The notes under the pieces: model-generated
Databases searched by the model: none
What the model saw: the letters and a program-made list of their open reading frames with translations, nothing else
Told to the model about the DNA's origin: nothing
Made by a program: the position numbers and the translations under genes
Assembly: GCA_046347045.1 (NCBI GenBank)
Contig: JAXMGX010000006.1
Location: 124,001-188,000 of the forward strand
Reading direction: 5' to 3'
Length of the DNA: 64,000 nucleotides
DNA from: ZC4RG30 sp046347045
Lineage (GTDB): Bacteria; Pseudomonadota; Gammaproteobacteria; Steroidobacterales; Steroidobacteraceae
In this document: positions 33,408-41,877 of the stretch, one piece after another
Layout of the letters: each line of letters opens with the position of its first letter
Position numbering within the stretch: the first letter of the stretch is position 1

Positions 33408-33659
33408 ATGGACACGCTGGACATAAACCAGATTGCCGCCGTTCTTCGGATCACTCCGAAGACCGCCCTCAACCGTTTGTCGACCGGGCTGCCGATGCCA
33501 CCGAGCTTTGTCGTGGGCCGCAGGAGGCTGTTTCTGCGGGACCAGGTGGAGGCCTGGTTGCGCGGTCAGCCTGGAGCTGTCCGCAGTGTGGACGTTATGT
33601 CCACAAGCATGGTGGGTCGGCGGCCCGGTCGTCCACGCAATCAGGGTTCCTTGTTGTGA
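33408..33659 (+). CDS. AlpA/Xis-like helix-turn-helix protein
   Basis: 83 residues with an AGGGAG ribosome site 9 nt upstream of the ATG. Residues 1-52 form a MerR/AlpA-type winged helix: INQIAAVLRITPKTALNRL, then SFVVGRRRLFLRDQVEAWL. The tail has VGRRPGRPRN, an AT-hook-like GRPR patch. Such small proteins are excisionases or activators in integrative elements. It sits between the unknown 499-residue gene (divergent) and the oriT/relaxase, so it may control transfer as well as excision by the distant integrase. Confidence 0.75.
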   Translation: MDTLDINQIAAVLRITPKTALNRLSTGLPMPPSFVVGRRRLFLRDQVEAWLRGQPGAVRSVDVMSTSMVGRRPGRPRNQGSLL

Positions 33660-33692
33660 ATCCCTGCCCCCGTGTCGATCCCGGAGCGGAGC

Positions 33693-33742
33693 GAAGTGCG
33701 CACTTATACGTCGCTGCGCGACGGCGTGCGGATGAAGTGCGG
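33693..33742 (+). other. Candidate oriT of island B
   Basis: Directly upstream of the relaxase gene. A perfect inverted repeat CGTCGC-TGC-GCGACG (33709-33723) is preceded by GTGCGCACTTATA and flanked by direct repeats GAAGTGCG (33693 and 33734). The string ATACGTCGCTG-CGCGACG closely resembles, from memory, the oriT of Ti-plasmid-type (MOBQ/TraA) systems. Nic position and function are inferred. Confidence 0.6.
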
Positions 33743-33750
33743 AACTAGCC

Positions 33751-36198
33751 ATGGCGATCTTCCATCTGTCCGCAAAGATCGTAGCGAGGGAAAGCGGACG
33801 AACGGCTCTTGGAGCGGCTGCATATCGCTCCGGCGAGACCCTGGTTCAGGACGGGATTGGCGGAGTCACGCACGACTATTCCCGCAAGGATGGCGTCGTC
33901 CACACGCAGATCATGGCGCCGTCACATGCCCCGGAATGGGTGTACGACCGCAGCCGCTTGTGGAACGAAGTGGACCGCATGGAGCGTCGCAAAGACGCCC
34001 AGCTGGCGCGGGAAATCGAGGTCGCATTGCCCGTGGAGATGCGGTTCGGAGAGCAGATGGAACTGCTCCAATCCTTCGTATCCCGGGAGATCGTCAGCCG
34101 CGGAATGGTGGCCGATATTGCGGTGCATCACGACAATCCGAAGAACCCTCACGCGCACATTCTGCTGACCCTTCGGGAGATCGGACCGGACGGATTCGGG
34201 CTGAAACAGCGGGACTGGAACCGTCGGGAACTGGTCTCCGTCTGGCGGGAATCTTGGGCCGCACACGTCAACGAGGCGCTCGCCATGGGCGGTCATGACG
34301 CTCGGGTCGACCACCGGAGTCACGCCGAGCGAGGGCTCTCAATGACTCCTGGCGTGAAGATCGGAGCCGGTCTGGAACGGCGCGTGGCGGAGGATCTGCC
34401 GACCTACATCGCCGAGCGGATCGAAACCCAGAAGGAGATTTCCCGGGAGAACGGCGAGCGGATCATTGCCGATCCGGGGCGCGCACTCGAGGCGCTGGTT
34501 CACCACCAGGCGACCTTCTCCGAACGCGACATCCGGCGCTTTCTGGAGACCCGGACGGATGGTCCGGAGCAGTTCCAGAAGGCTCTGGAAAAGGTCCTGA
34601 GCTCCCCCGAATTGTTCAATCTGAACGCCGCACAGTACGGCGAAGGCCGTTACTCCACTGTCGCAATGATCCAGCTGGAGCGGCAGGTTCTGGGCGACGC
34701 CGAGGCACTTCATGCGCGTCAGGGACACCATGTCGGGCCCCTTCGCGCAGCCGCAGCCGCACAGGGCGGAGGGCTGACTGCGGACCAGTCGAAAGCCCTC
34801 AGGCACGTGCTGGCGGACGGCGATCTGAAGCTCGTCATGGGTGTTGCCGGTGCCGGAAAGAGCACCGTTCTGGGCATCGCCCGGGAGGCCTGGGAGTCTC
34901 AGGGTTACCGGGTCAGCGGTGTCGCACTGTCGGGAATTGCGGCCGAGGGGCTTCAACGATCGTCGGGAATGCCCGCCCGGACGCTCGCGAGTCTGGAGCA
35001 TGCGTGGACGAAGGGGCACGACAGGCTCGGTCCAAAAGACATCCTGATCGTCGATGAAGCCGCGATGGTAGGTACCCGACAGCTGGCCGCTTTTGTCTCT
35101 GAAGCCAGGCAGTCCGGCGCAAAACTGGTGCTCCTCGGGGATGTGGAGCAGCTGCAGGCAATCGAAGCCGGCGCTCCGTTCCGGGGGATTCTGAGCACCG
35201 TCGGGGCGACCCAGCTCGAAGAAGTCCGGAGGCAGAACGAGCTCTGGCAGCGCTCGGCCACCCGTGACTTCTTTACCGGTGCGACCGCTCAGGCGCTCTC
35301 TGCATATGGGGAGCGGGGCTACCTCCGGATGCACGCGACATCCGGGGAGGCACGCACGGCAATGCTCGCCAGCTGGGCACGGGCAGTCAGCGAGGGAGCA
35401 TCCGTCCTGATGCTGGCGCATAGCCGGAAAGACGTTCAGGAACTGAACGAGCTCGTCCGCGATATGCGAAAGGGCCGCGGTGAGCTTGGGGATGGCGTAA
35501 TCGTCGAGACCGAGCGTGGCCAGCGGGAAATGGCGGTCGGAGAGCGGATCTACTTCCTGCGCAATGAGAAGAGTCTCGGGGTCAAGAACGGCACGCTCGC
35601 GGAAGTGACCGGGTTCGAAAAGCACACGGTCACTGTCCGGACCATCGACCCGGAACCCCGCGAAATCCAGTTCGACTCCCGTCAGTACCGGCACCTGGAA
35701 TACGGGTATGCCGCGACCATCCACAAGTCCCAGGGGGCGACAGTGGATCGGACACTGGTACTGGCCTCCCCGGGCATGGACCGCCACCTGACGTATGTGG
35801 CGATGTCCCGTCATCGGGATACGGCTGAACTCCATTACTCCCAGGACAAGTTCTCCAGCCGGACGGCGCTGGTCGACTCGCTGTCGCGTGCGCGGCCGAA
35901 GGACCTGGCGTCGGACTACATCGGGCGTGATGTCGAGCTGCCTGCCCAGGAGAAGCCGTCGCTCGTCAGCAGGTTCCGGGAACTGATCGACCAGTCGCAC
36001 GAACGGGCACGCCTCTCGGGCAACGAGCGACAGCGGGATCCCAGCCTCGAGATCACCACGCTGGCGCGCGATCAACTCTCCGAGCGTGCGGAGCGTGACA
36101 ACGAGCGCGAGCGGCGCGAGGCCTCCGAGTCTCGCGAGGTCAAAGTCCGCGAGGACGAATTCAGACAGCAACAGCGTCAGACAGGTCGTGATCGATGA
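33751..36198 (+). CDS. traA: Ti-type conjugative relaxase TraA (MobA/MobL relaxase plus RecD-like helicase)
   Basis: 815 residues. The N-terminal relaxase has IFHLSAKIVARESGRTALGAAAYRSG and the three-His metal motif in HHDNPKNPHAHILL (about 125-138). The C-terminal SF1 helicase has Walker A GVAGAGKST (about 364), VDEAAMVG (about 434), LLGDVEQLQ, and a UvrD/RecD end with IHKSQGATVDR and TYVAMSRHR. It nicks oriT, stays attached to the 5' end and unwinds the strand to be transferred. The length is shorter than plasmid TraA (about 1,000-1,100) but both domains are complete. No coupling protein or secretion genes accompany it. Confidence 0.92.
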   Translation: MAIFHLSAKIVARESGRTALGAAAYRSGETLVQDGIGGVTHDYSRKDGVVHTQIMAPSHAPEWVYDRSRLWNEVDRMERRKDAQLAREIEVALPVEMRFGEQMELLQSFVSREIVSRGMVADIAVHHDNPKNPHAHILLTLREIGPDGFGLKQRDWNRRELVSVWRESWAAHVNEALAMGGHDARVDHRSHAERGLSMTPGVKIGAGLERRVAEDLPTYIAERIETQKEISRENGERIIADPGRALEALVHHQATFSERDIRRFLETRTDGPEQFQKALEKVLSSPELFNLNAAQYGEGRYSTVAMIQLERQVLGDAEALHARQGHHVGPLRAAAAAQGGGLTADQSKALRHVLADGDLKLVMGVAGAGKSTVLGIAREAWESQGYRVSGVALSGIAAEGLQRSSGMPARTLASLEHAWTKGHDRLGPKDILIVDEAAMVGTRQLAAFVSEARQSGAKLVLLGDVEQLQAIEAGAPFRGILSTVGATQLEEVRRQNELWQRSATRDFFTGATAQALSAYGERGYLRMHATSGEARTAMLASWARAVSEGASVLMLAHSRKDVQELNELVRDMRKGRGELGDGVIVETERGQREMAVGERIYFLRNEKSLGVKNGTLAEVTGFEKHTVTVRTIDPEPREIQFDSRQYRHLEYGYAATIHKSQGATVDRTLVLASPGMDRHLTYVAMSRHRDTAELHYSQDKFSSRTALVDSLSRARPKDLASDYIGRDVELPAQEKPSLVSRFRELIDQSHERARLSGNERQRDPSLEITTLARDQLSERAERDNERERREASESREVKVREDEFRQQQRQTGRDR

Positions 36199-36224
36199 GC
36201 AACCAATAAGGAGGAGACAAGACA

Positions 36225-36896
36225 ATGGGACTGGACTCGATGGAGGAACGCGCCGCAGAGCTCCTGGGGCAGATTCATGCCTCGGTCGGCGAAGCGGTGC
36301 GGGCCATGAACGAAGCAGGCGCGCTTCGGCGTCGCGAGGCGGATGAGGCGCACAGGCAGCACGACGCCGCGCAGAAGAAGCTGGACGCGATACGCAAGTC
36401 CGCGGAGGAGCTCTTCAAACGGAACGAGCAACTCGTCCTGGAGATACAGGAAGGATGGCAGCGACGCATAGCCGCCGTCGCCGTGGAGGCGTCGGCTGAG
36501 CAGGCCAGGCAGCATGGTGCAGCCGCCGTCAAGGCGATTGAATCGCGAGCCACCAATCTGATTCAGAAACTTGATGATCAGCTGAATCGCGTCTCAGAGG
36601 TGAACAGCTCGCTGCGGTGGAAGACGCTGGGCTATGCCGCCCTTCTGGCGACAGCCATCGCAGTGGTCGCATTTCCAGTCCTCATTTCCCGCGGTAGCCG
36701 ATCCATGGCGACAGAAGCGGAACGTCTGGCTCACGCCCAAGCACCCGCGCTGGCTCGGCTGCTGCTTCTCGAGAAGGCTGATATCCGAGGATGCGAGGTG
36801 GGTGGTGTGCCGAAGCTATGCGTGAAAGTCGAATCTGGCACGCCATCGCCGCTGGGAAAAAGCGGCGACATTTACGCCGTCATTCGAAGCAACTAG
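36225..36896 (+). CDS. MobB-like coiled-coil protein with membrane anchor
   Basis: 223 residues behind a perfect AAGGAGG site. Residues about 8-130 form a charged coiled coil (EAGALRRREADEAHRQHDAA, VVLEIQ-type heptads). One transmembrane helix (YAALLATAIAVVAFPVLI, about 137-154) follows, and then a short soluble C-terminus with two Cys (GCEVGGVPKLC). It lies 26 bp after traA and is probably co-transcribed. Size and position resemble MobB/MbeB-type accessory proteins that tether the relaxosome to the membrane. This role is inferred, not motif-proven. Confidence 0.65.
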   Translation: MGLDSMEERAAELLGQIHASVGEAVRAMNEAGALRRREADEAHRQHDAAQKKLDAIRKSAEELFKRNEQLVLEIQEGWQRRIAAVAVEASAEQARQHGAAAVKAIESRATNLIQKLDDQLNRVSEVNSSLRWKTLGYAALLATAIAVVAFPVLISRGSRSMATEAERLAHAQAPALARLLLLEKADIRGCEVGGVPKLCVKVESGTPSPLGKSGDIYAVIRSN

Positions 36897-37395
36897 GGGC
36901 AGCTCGTGACCAAGCTAGACAAGGGCACAGAACTTTTCGTGGTTGCAAGAATGACCTATATGAATCTTTTCCGTCAGCCCAACGCCAATCGTCAAGACAA
37001 TTCCCACCGCGACGTGCATGCGAATGCGCGTTCCAAGAAGTGTCGCACCCTGCGTTACCGTAGCTGCCAAAGACTATGTTCGCCAAATGGGGAGACGCGC
37101 TCGCCTTGTCGAAGCCGGTACTTCTGCTGAAGCGCTCACTACAAAAGTGCTCGACGCCGCTGCCACTGTCGGCGTAAAGAGAACTAGGGCTCCCTTCCTG
37201 ATGCAACCATATGTAATTCCCGAGCCGGCACAGTCACAGAACATGTTCGTCCATCAAATTCAGTCGAAGTCCAGCTACGTGCGCCGGCTTCACTGACAGG
37301 GCAGAGAATGACGCCAGAGGAACAGGTTGGACCTTCCCTTGATATGCTGGCGCGGTGTATTGGTTGAGTGTCAGCTGGGCGAATAGGGGGTCTCT
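36897..37395. other. Gene-free or decayed region
   Basis: About 500 bp after the MobB-like gene. Two short overlapping plus-strand frames, 36906-37130 beginning MTKLDKGTELFVVARM and 37018-37296 containing VRQMGRRARLVEAGTSAEAL, look partly protein-like and could be one frameshifted gene. Neither has a good ribosome site. I see no repeat or RNA. Confidence 0.35.
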
Positions 37396-37980
37396 GTGGT
37401 TCTCTTAGCACTCATAGTGATCTCGGTGATCCTCTACTACGCTTTTGTGAGTTACCGCCAGGTAGTAAAGAGAGACGCTATCCGCGACGAAGCGCGAGCG
37501 TTTACTAATGCATTGAAGGAAAGGCGCGGGCTCGAACCTGTCGCGTGTGGACTCATACTTAAGCCGGGAGAGCGCGCGTACTACTCCAGTGCTTCCGATT
37601 TGTATGAAACTCGAGCTGTACGCCACTACGAATCTGGCAATGCCGGGATTCGGGTGGCGAAAGGGGTGTGGGTCGGGCGGTCTAAGGGTCGCGCTGTAAG
37701 CAATCAGGAATGGGGCAGAATCGACACGGGCACATTGATAGTTACCAACAAGCGCCTTGTATTTGACGGTGGCGCAACAGATAGATCTATCGCCCTGGGA
37801 AAGATTCTTTCTGTCCAATTGCTCGAAGACGGCATTGAGGTCTCGGTGGATGGGAGGCAGAAGTCGATGGTATTTAAGACACCAAATTCCGTCATAGCAG
37901 CTGCAGTAGTTCACATTTGTACAAGTACGGACAATCCTGAGCGATTAACAGAGGAAGGAGCTGCCATCCCGGTGGACTAG
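37396..37980 (+). CDS. Membrane-anchored PH/GRAM-like domain protein
   Basis: 194 residues from a GTG behind GGGGG. An N-terminal transmembrane helix (VLLALIVISVILYYAFVSY, 2-20) is followed by a soluble domain with DTGTLIVTNKRLVFDGG and SVQLLEDGIEVSVDGRQKSMVFKT, which matches bacterial PH/GRAM-like beta folds (LxxTNxRLVF signature). Such domains bind lipid or protein partners at the membrane. It stands alone in an AT-richer cargo block of island B. No catalytic residues are evident. Confidence 0.65.
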   Translation: MVLLALIVISVILYYAFVSYRQVVKRDAIRDEARAFTNALKERRGLEPVACGLILKPGERAYYSSASDLYETRAVRHYESGNAGIRVAKGVWVGRSKGRAVSNQEWGRIDTGTLIVTNKRLVFDGGATDRSIALGKILSVQLLEDGIEVSVDGRQKSMVFKTPNSVIAAAVVHICTSTDNPERLTEEGAAIPVD

Positions 37981-38137
37981 GCAATGTGCCGTCCAACAAG
38001 AACATCCGACGCGCCAGAAGGAATAAAGTGCTTGGCTGCGGGCGAGAGACCTTGATGCCTAGATCAGCGCCGCTCGTCCACGTGCTGACAGGTCAGCGTG
38101 TGGGCGCTGATGTGCCACCAAATGCGGATGTCGAACA

Positions 38138-38926
38138 ATGACGCCACTTGCAGCGTTCGAAGCCTCGTTTGCCCGAGCTGAGCACTTGCTTAAGCTCTAC
38201 TCCGTCATATGCGATACGCGAGAACGCGGTATCCGCTCCGATTGGGCGGCGGCCTTCAAAGAACTAATGCGCTGGCCAGACCGAGAACAGATTGTGAGAA
38301 TTGATGGAGAGGACCGCAATAGCCTGCTTATCTTGCGGGCAGCAGCAGGAATTGACCGCGACAAATTTGCTCACGACTACACTTCTGAGCTTCTCAGAGC
38401 ATCGGTAGTTGCCGCTGTCTCTGCCATTGACCGTCTCATGCATGACTCGGTCGTGAAATACAGCTGGAAGATTCTCCGCCGAAAGGAGGGCAAGATTCCA
38501 AGGGAACTCGCCAAGCTAGCTATAAGTGTTGTTGATGCGCGTAAGGCGCTCGAGCATCTTCGAAAAGACTCCAGAGCTCGCCCTGGAAACTTGATTAAGG
38601 CGGCGATCCAGCAAAAGCTCCATCGAGAGTTTACGTTCCAGTCACCCGACGCCATTCAGAGGGCCGGAGCAATGCTCGGCATTAAGGACTTTTGGGCGAA
38701 GGTTGCAACAAAGATGCCTGTCGGAACAACATTGGAGGGCGTGACCAATCAACTTCGGGAAATCTCCGCGCGAAGGAATCAGATTGTTCACGAGGCGGAC
38801 TTGGTCGTGACACGTCGCAACCAAGCGTCTCTTCGCGACATATCGCCAACGCAAGCTGGGGAGTGGGTAGCCTGGATTGGCACACTCGGACGAGCTATAA
38901 ACGGCGTGATTGAAGATACGGTATAA
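38138..38926 (+). CDS. Putative RiboL-PSP-HEPN-type protein
   Basis: 262 residues, all helical. Near 211-221 the motif SARRNQIVHEAD fits R-x4-H of HEPN RNases in the RN-x-IVHE(G/A)D context typical of the RiboL-PSP-HEPN family. An upstream helix LLRASVVAAVSAIDRLMHD matches the family's first HEPN helix. It probably cleaves or binds RNA in stress or phage response. It is a single gene without an obvious antitoxin; neighbours are a PH-like and a Sel1-repeat gene. This is the second HEPN-type gene of the element. Confidence 0.65.
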   Translation: MTPLAAFEASFARAEHLLKLYSVICDTRERGIRSDWAAAFKELMRWPDREQIVRIDGEDRNSLLILRAAAGIDRDKFAHDYTSELLRASVVAAVSAIDRLMHDSVVKYSWKILRRKEGKIPRELAKLAISVVDARKALEHLRKDSRARPGNLIKAAIQQKLHREFTFQSPDAIQRAGAMLGIKDFWAKVATKMPVGTTLEGVTNQLREISARRNQIVHEADLVVTRRNQASLRDISPTQAGEWVAWIGTLGRAINGVIEDTV

Positions 38927-39140
38927 CCTGTCAATGGCGCGGCCAGAAACGATAAAGCGCACGGGCATCTGCGCCACCGCTCGACCGCACAACTAGGAGG
39001 TTAGGCAGCACGAGAGGTGTCCTGCTAGTTTCAGCATGAACCAAACCGATCCGCCCATAACACATCTTCCGTGAGCCTGCTCCGTATTCCGCTCGCGCAA
39101 TCTCCCAGTTCTTCTGCAAATTACTTTGACGTCCATCCAA

Positions 39141-40511
39141 GTGACAGAGCATTCTGAAGGTAGATACACGCCGATTATCGACTTCCGCATTGAACGACTT
39201 CTACGAACCATTCGGAAAGGCGATAGGAGCGCTAGCAAATTGCTAGCGGAGAGGTATGCCGCGGCCGGTCTTGCAGTGGCGCAGTATCTCTTGGCGACAA
39301 TGCTTTCGGAGTCGGAAAATCCAGACGACAAGGAAGGCGCAAGACGATGGTACGAAGCAGCGGCGCGTCAAGGTCACGCGGACGCGTGTAAAGCATTGTG
39401 GCGATTGTCTGTCATAAATGCACACGCAGGCGCCATCGACCAATCTATTGATTCAGTGATACGTGCGGCAGATAGCGGAGACTTGGTCGCAAGTGCATTG
39501 CTGATGATTGCTTATGGTTCGAAGCCCGATGCGCCTATTCCAAATATGCCTGCATATCTTCGGCAACACTTGGAACGCAGTCATGGCATCGCGGAGCTCC
39601 GGCTTGGGCAGGCTTACGACTACGGCTATTTCGGTCTACCCAAAAGCACGGAAATGGCATTTGCGCTCTACCTGAAGTCTGCGCTCCAGGGTGAAGTGCA
39701 TGCGATGTGTTGTGTTGGCATTTGCTATGCAAATGGTCTTGGCATTCAAAGAGACGATGAAAGGTCAGTTGTCTGGTATCTCAGGGCTGCCCGCGCTGGG
39801 AGTGCCCAAGCGCAGTGCAATCTCGGATATTCCTACGAAGTCGGTAGAGGATCGCTTAAGCAGTCAATGCAGGAAGCCAATCGCTGGTACAGGCGCGCAG
39901 CAATGCGTGACTTCTCGGAAGCCCAGTACAACTTGGCTGTCAGCTATGCGAATGGAAAAGGGCTTCCGCAGAATCTCGAGCTGGCTAATCGATGGTATGA
40001 GCGAGCCGCTGAGCATGGGCACACCAGATCGCAGGTTGCGCTTGGATATTCGTACGAAACGGGGCGTGGTGTCGCTGGCTCGCAGGTCAAAGCGCTGGAA
40101 CTGTATAGGTCGGCAGCGATTTCGGGAGATCCGCAGGGCCAGCATAACTACGCCTGCATGTTGGAGAATGGCGTCGGCACCGAATGTGATCCGTGGGATG
40201 CCGCAAAATGGTACGCGCGCGCTGCGGAGCAGGGGTTGGCTGTGGCGCAAGGTAACCTTGCTTCAATGTACCTAGATGGAAGGGGCGTGGAAAGGGATCC
40301 GCAAAGAGCGCTTCAGCTTTGGAGAAGCGCGGCAGAGCAAGGGCTTGGCACTGCGCAATGCAACCTCGCGTGGATGTACGTTACGGGCACATCGGTAGAG
40401 AGTGACCTTAACGAGGCATTGAAGTACTACAAATTGGCCGCGGATGGCGGCAACCAGTGCGGAAGCGAAGGTATCGCTTGGGTAGAGAGCTTAGTAAAAG
40501 TGAAAGAATGA
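39141..40511 (+). CDS. Sel1-repeat (TPR-like) protein
   Basis: About 456 residues. The start is uncertain: GTG at 39141 or TTG at 39126. About nine Sel1-like repeats of 36 residues fill residues 40-450, each with A-x-x-x-L-G/A-x-x-Y-x-x-G-x-G and a W-Y-x-x-A-A-x-x-G end (for example LGYSYEVGRGSLKQSMQEAN and NLASMYLDGRGVERDPQRAL). There is no signal peptide. Such solenoids scaffold protein interactions, and in defence islands they appear as sensor modules. The function here is unknown. Confidence 0.85.
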   Translation: MTEHSEGRYTPIIDFRIERLLRTIRKGDRSASKLLAERYAAAGLAVAQYLLATMLSESENPDDKEGARRWYEAAARQGHADACKALWRLSVINAHAGAIDQSIDSVIRAADSGDLVASALLMIAYGSKPDAPIPNMPAYLRQHLERSHGIAELRLGQAYDYGYFGLPKSTEMAFALYLKSALQGEVHAMCCVGICYANGLGIQRDDERSVVWYLRAARAGSAQAQCNLGYSYEVGRGSLKQSMQEANRWYRRAAMRDFSEAQYNLAVSYANGKGLPQNLELANRWYERAAEHGHTRSQVALGYSYETGRGVAGSQVKALELYRSAAISGDPQGQHNYACMLENGVGTECDPWDAAKWYARAAEQGLAVAQGNLASMYLDGRGVERDPQRALQLWRSAAEQGLGTAQCNLAWMYVTGTSVESDLNEALKYYKLAADGGNQCGSEGIAWVESLVKVKE

Positions 40512-40655
40512 CGCGTATGCACCCGATCCTTCCGGGTATATATGGCGCGTGGGTCGTGCACGTCGCGCACAGCTTGCTGTCGAAAGTAGGGCCGTCGGGT
40601 GGCACGCTAACTATTCTCAAGCGTGCCTCGAGAAATCCGACGCCGAGTGCTTGTG

Positions 40656-41222
40656 ATGAGTGACAGATATCGAGACTTCGCTTCTCTTGCAGCAGAACAA
40701 TGCGAAAACGTCGACTTCCGCATTCGCGAAACATGGCGGCCAAAGGCCAAAGCCGTGGTGATTGCCCCGCACGGTGGCAGCATAGAATGGCAAACGTCGG
40801 CCATAGCTGAGGCCATAGCGGGGATGCAGCACTCGTTCTACACATTCGAGGGGCTAAAGAAGAATTCAAACCGCGACCTGCATATAACCTCCCACAATTT
40901 TGATGAGCCGCGCGCCCTAAAACTCGTTGCTGCCCACAAATATGTCGTGGCCATTCATGGCTGTGCTGGTAGAGGCGAGATTGCCCTGCTCGGCGGCCTC
41001 GACAAGCAACTTGTCAGATGTGCGTCAACCACCATAGAGCAACATGGTATTGAGTGCCGAACGGTAGGTCACGCATTTCTCGGCAATAATAGGGAAAACA
41101 TATGCAACCGTGGTCGAACCGGCGCCGGTCTTCAGTTGGAACTGACTCGCGCATTGAGAAGATCCGGAGTCAGAAGCTCGCTAGTGCTAGCCGTACAGGA
41201 GGCGTTGCAAAGAGTCTCCTGA
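40656..41222 (+). CDS. Poly-gamma-glutamate hydrolase family protein
   Basis: 188 residues from the ATG at 40656. Conserved features of the phage-type PGA hydrolase (DUF867) fold are seen: VVIAPHGGSIEWQTSAIAEAI with metal-binding His and Glu, YTFEGLK, LHITSHNFDEPRAL, VAIHGC and LGG. The enzyme is a zinc peptidase that cuts gamma-glutamyl chains. In phages it strips capsule; in islands and chromosomes it is common but rarely studied. There is no signal peptide, so a cytoplasmic role or lysis-dependent release is likely. It is followed by the terminator shared with the convergent integrase operon. Confidence 0.8.
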   Translation: MSDRYRDFASLAAEQCENVDFRIRETWRPKAKAVVIAPHGGSIEWQTSAIAEAIAGMQHSFYTFEGLKKNSNRDLHITSHNFDEPRALKLVAAHKYVVAIHGCAGRGEIALLGGLDKQLVRCASTTIEQHGIECRTVGHAFLGNNRENICNRGRTGAGLQLELTRALRRSGVRSSLVLAVQEALQRVS

Positions 41223-41283
41223 AAGCCCGACGCAACCGTATGGAGGTATAGAGTACTCATGTCAAGGTGATGGCGACACTGTG

Positions 41284-41325
41284 CATCGGAAAGAAGGAGC
41301 ACGGCCTCTTGCCAGGCCATGCTCC
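41284..41325 (-). terminator. Terminator of the integrase operon
   Basis: GGAGCAUGGCCU pairs with AGGCCGUGCUCC (12 bp including one G-U pair) around a GGCAAG loop, followed by TTCTTTC on the minus strand. It lies 6 bp after the stop of the last minus-strand gene. On the plus strand it lacks a T-run. Confidence 0.75.
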
Positions 41326-41331
41326 GGTGCA

Positions 41332-41565
41332 TCAATGACGCACAGTCAGCGCGCGCAGATATGCACGTTGAGCGTCTGAAGCCAGTCTCAGTGTGGCATC
41401 GGCCATAGCCGGCGTAACTAGAGGTGGGTGAGCGACGCAGATCACTTCCCAGGTGTCACCTCCATCCATGGCAGGAACCACCCTGAAGACCCAGCCGTCA
41501 GAGTGGCTGACGTTCCGGGTCTCAAGGTCCACATTGAACTCGCTGAGTATCGTCTTCGAGTTCAT
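41332..41565 (-). CDS. Small unknown protein of the integrase operon
   Basis: 77 residues, MNSKTILSEFNVDL..., with a beta-rich middle (GWVFRVVPAMDGGDTWEVICVAH) and a C-terminal helix (MADATLRLASDAQRAYLRAL). It starts 6 bp after the preceding YbjQ-like gene and ends before an intrinsic terminator. No family is recognised. Its position as the last gene of the integrase transcript suggests an element-maintenance or host-interaction role. Confidence 0.55.
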   Translation of the reverse strand: MNSKTILSEFNVDLETRNVSHSDGWVFRVVPAMDGGDTWEVICVAHPPLVTPAMADATLRLASDAQRAYLRALTVRH

Positions 41566-41571
41566 GGCGCC

Positions 41572-41877
41572 TCAGGACAGAATCACCGCATCGCCATAGG
41601 CGACGATGCAGGCCTTCGGTCCCAGTCCACGGCTGATGCCCGAAGTCTGAGTCATCCGGACGTTGATGACGGCGTTTGCCCCATGCTTTTTGGCGGCTAG
41701 AGAAAGTCCCTTGAGTGCTTGTTCCGGAGCCAGAGCAACATCCGACGTCCAGAAGATCACGGAGTGTTCGACGAGTCCCATGGCTCGTGACACGGCTCTG
41801 CCTGGTACTTCACTGCCAGCGTAGCAACCCACCGCGAGAGAGGAGTGGGTATCCGGTCCGAACTTAAATGGATTCAT
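41572..41877 (-). CDS. YbjQ-like (DUF74) small protein
   Basis: 101 residues from the ATG at 41877 (an alternative start at 41895 lies further inside the upstream gene). The segment ALKGLSLAAKKHGANAVINVRM followed by ACIVAYGDAVIL matches the YbjQ/DUF74 heavy-metal-binding-domain fold, which forms pentameric rings of unknown function. It overlaps the preceding gene by 14 bp in the integrase operon. Finding a YbjQ-like gene next to an integrase is unusual, and metal binding is not shown by the sequence. Confidence 0.65.
   Translation of the reverse strand: MNPFKFGPDTHSSLAVGCYAGSEVPGRAVSRAMGLVEHSVIFWTSDVALAPEQALKGLSLAAKKHGANAVINVRMTQTSGISRGLGPKACIVAYGDAVILS

Noticed and set aside
33345..36896. 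A self-transmissible conjugative element
   Set aside because: No coupling protein, VirB4-type ATPase or pilus genes occur anywhere between the att copies; only relaxase and accessory genes are present.
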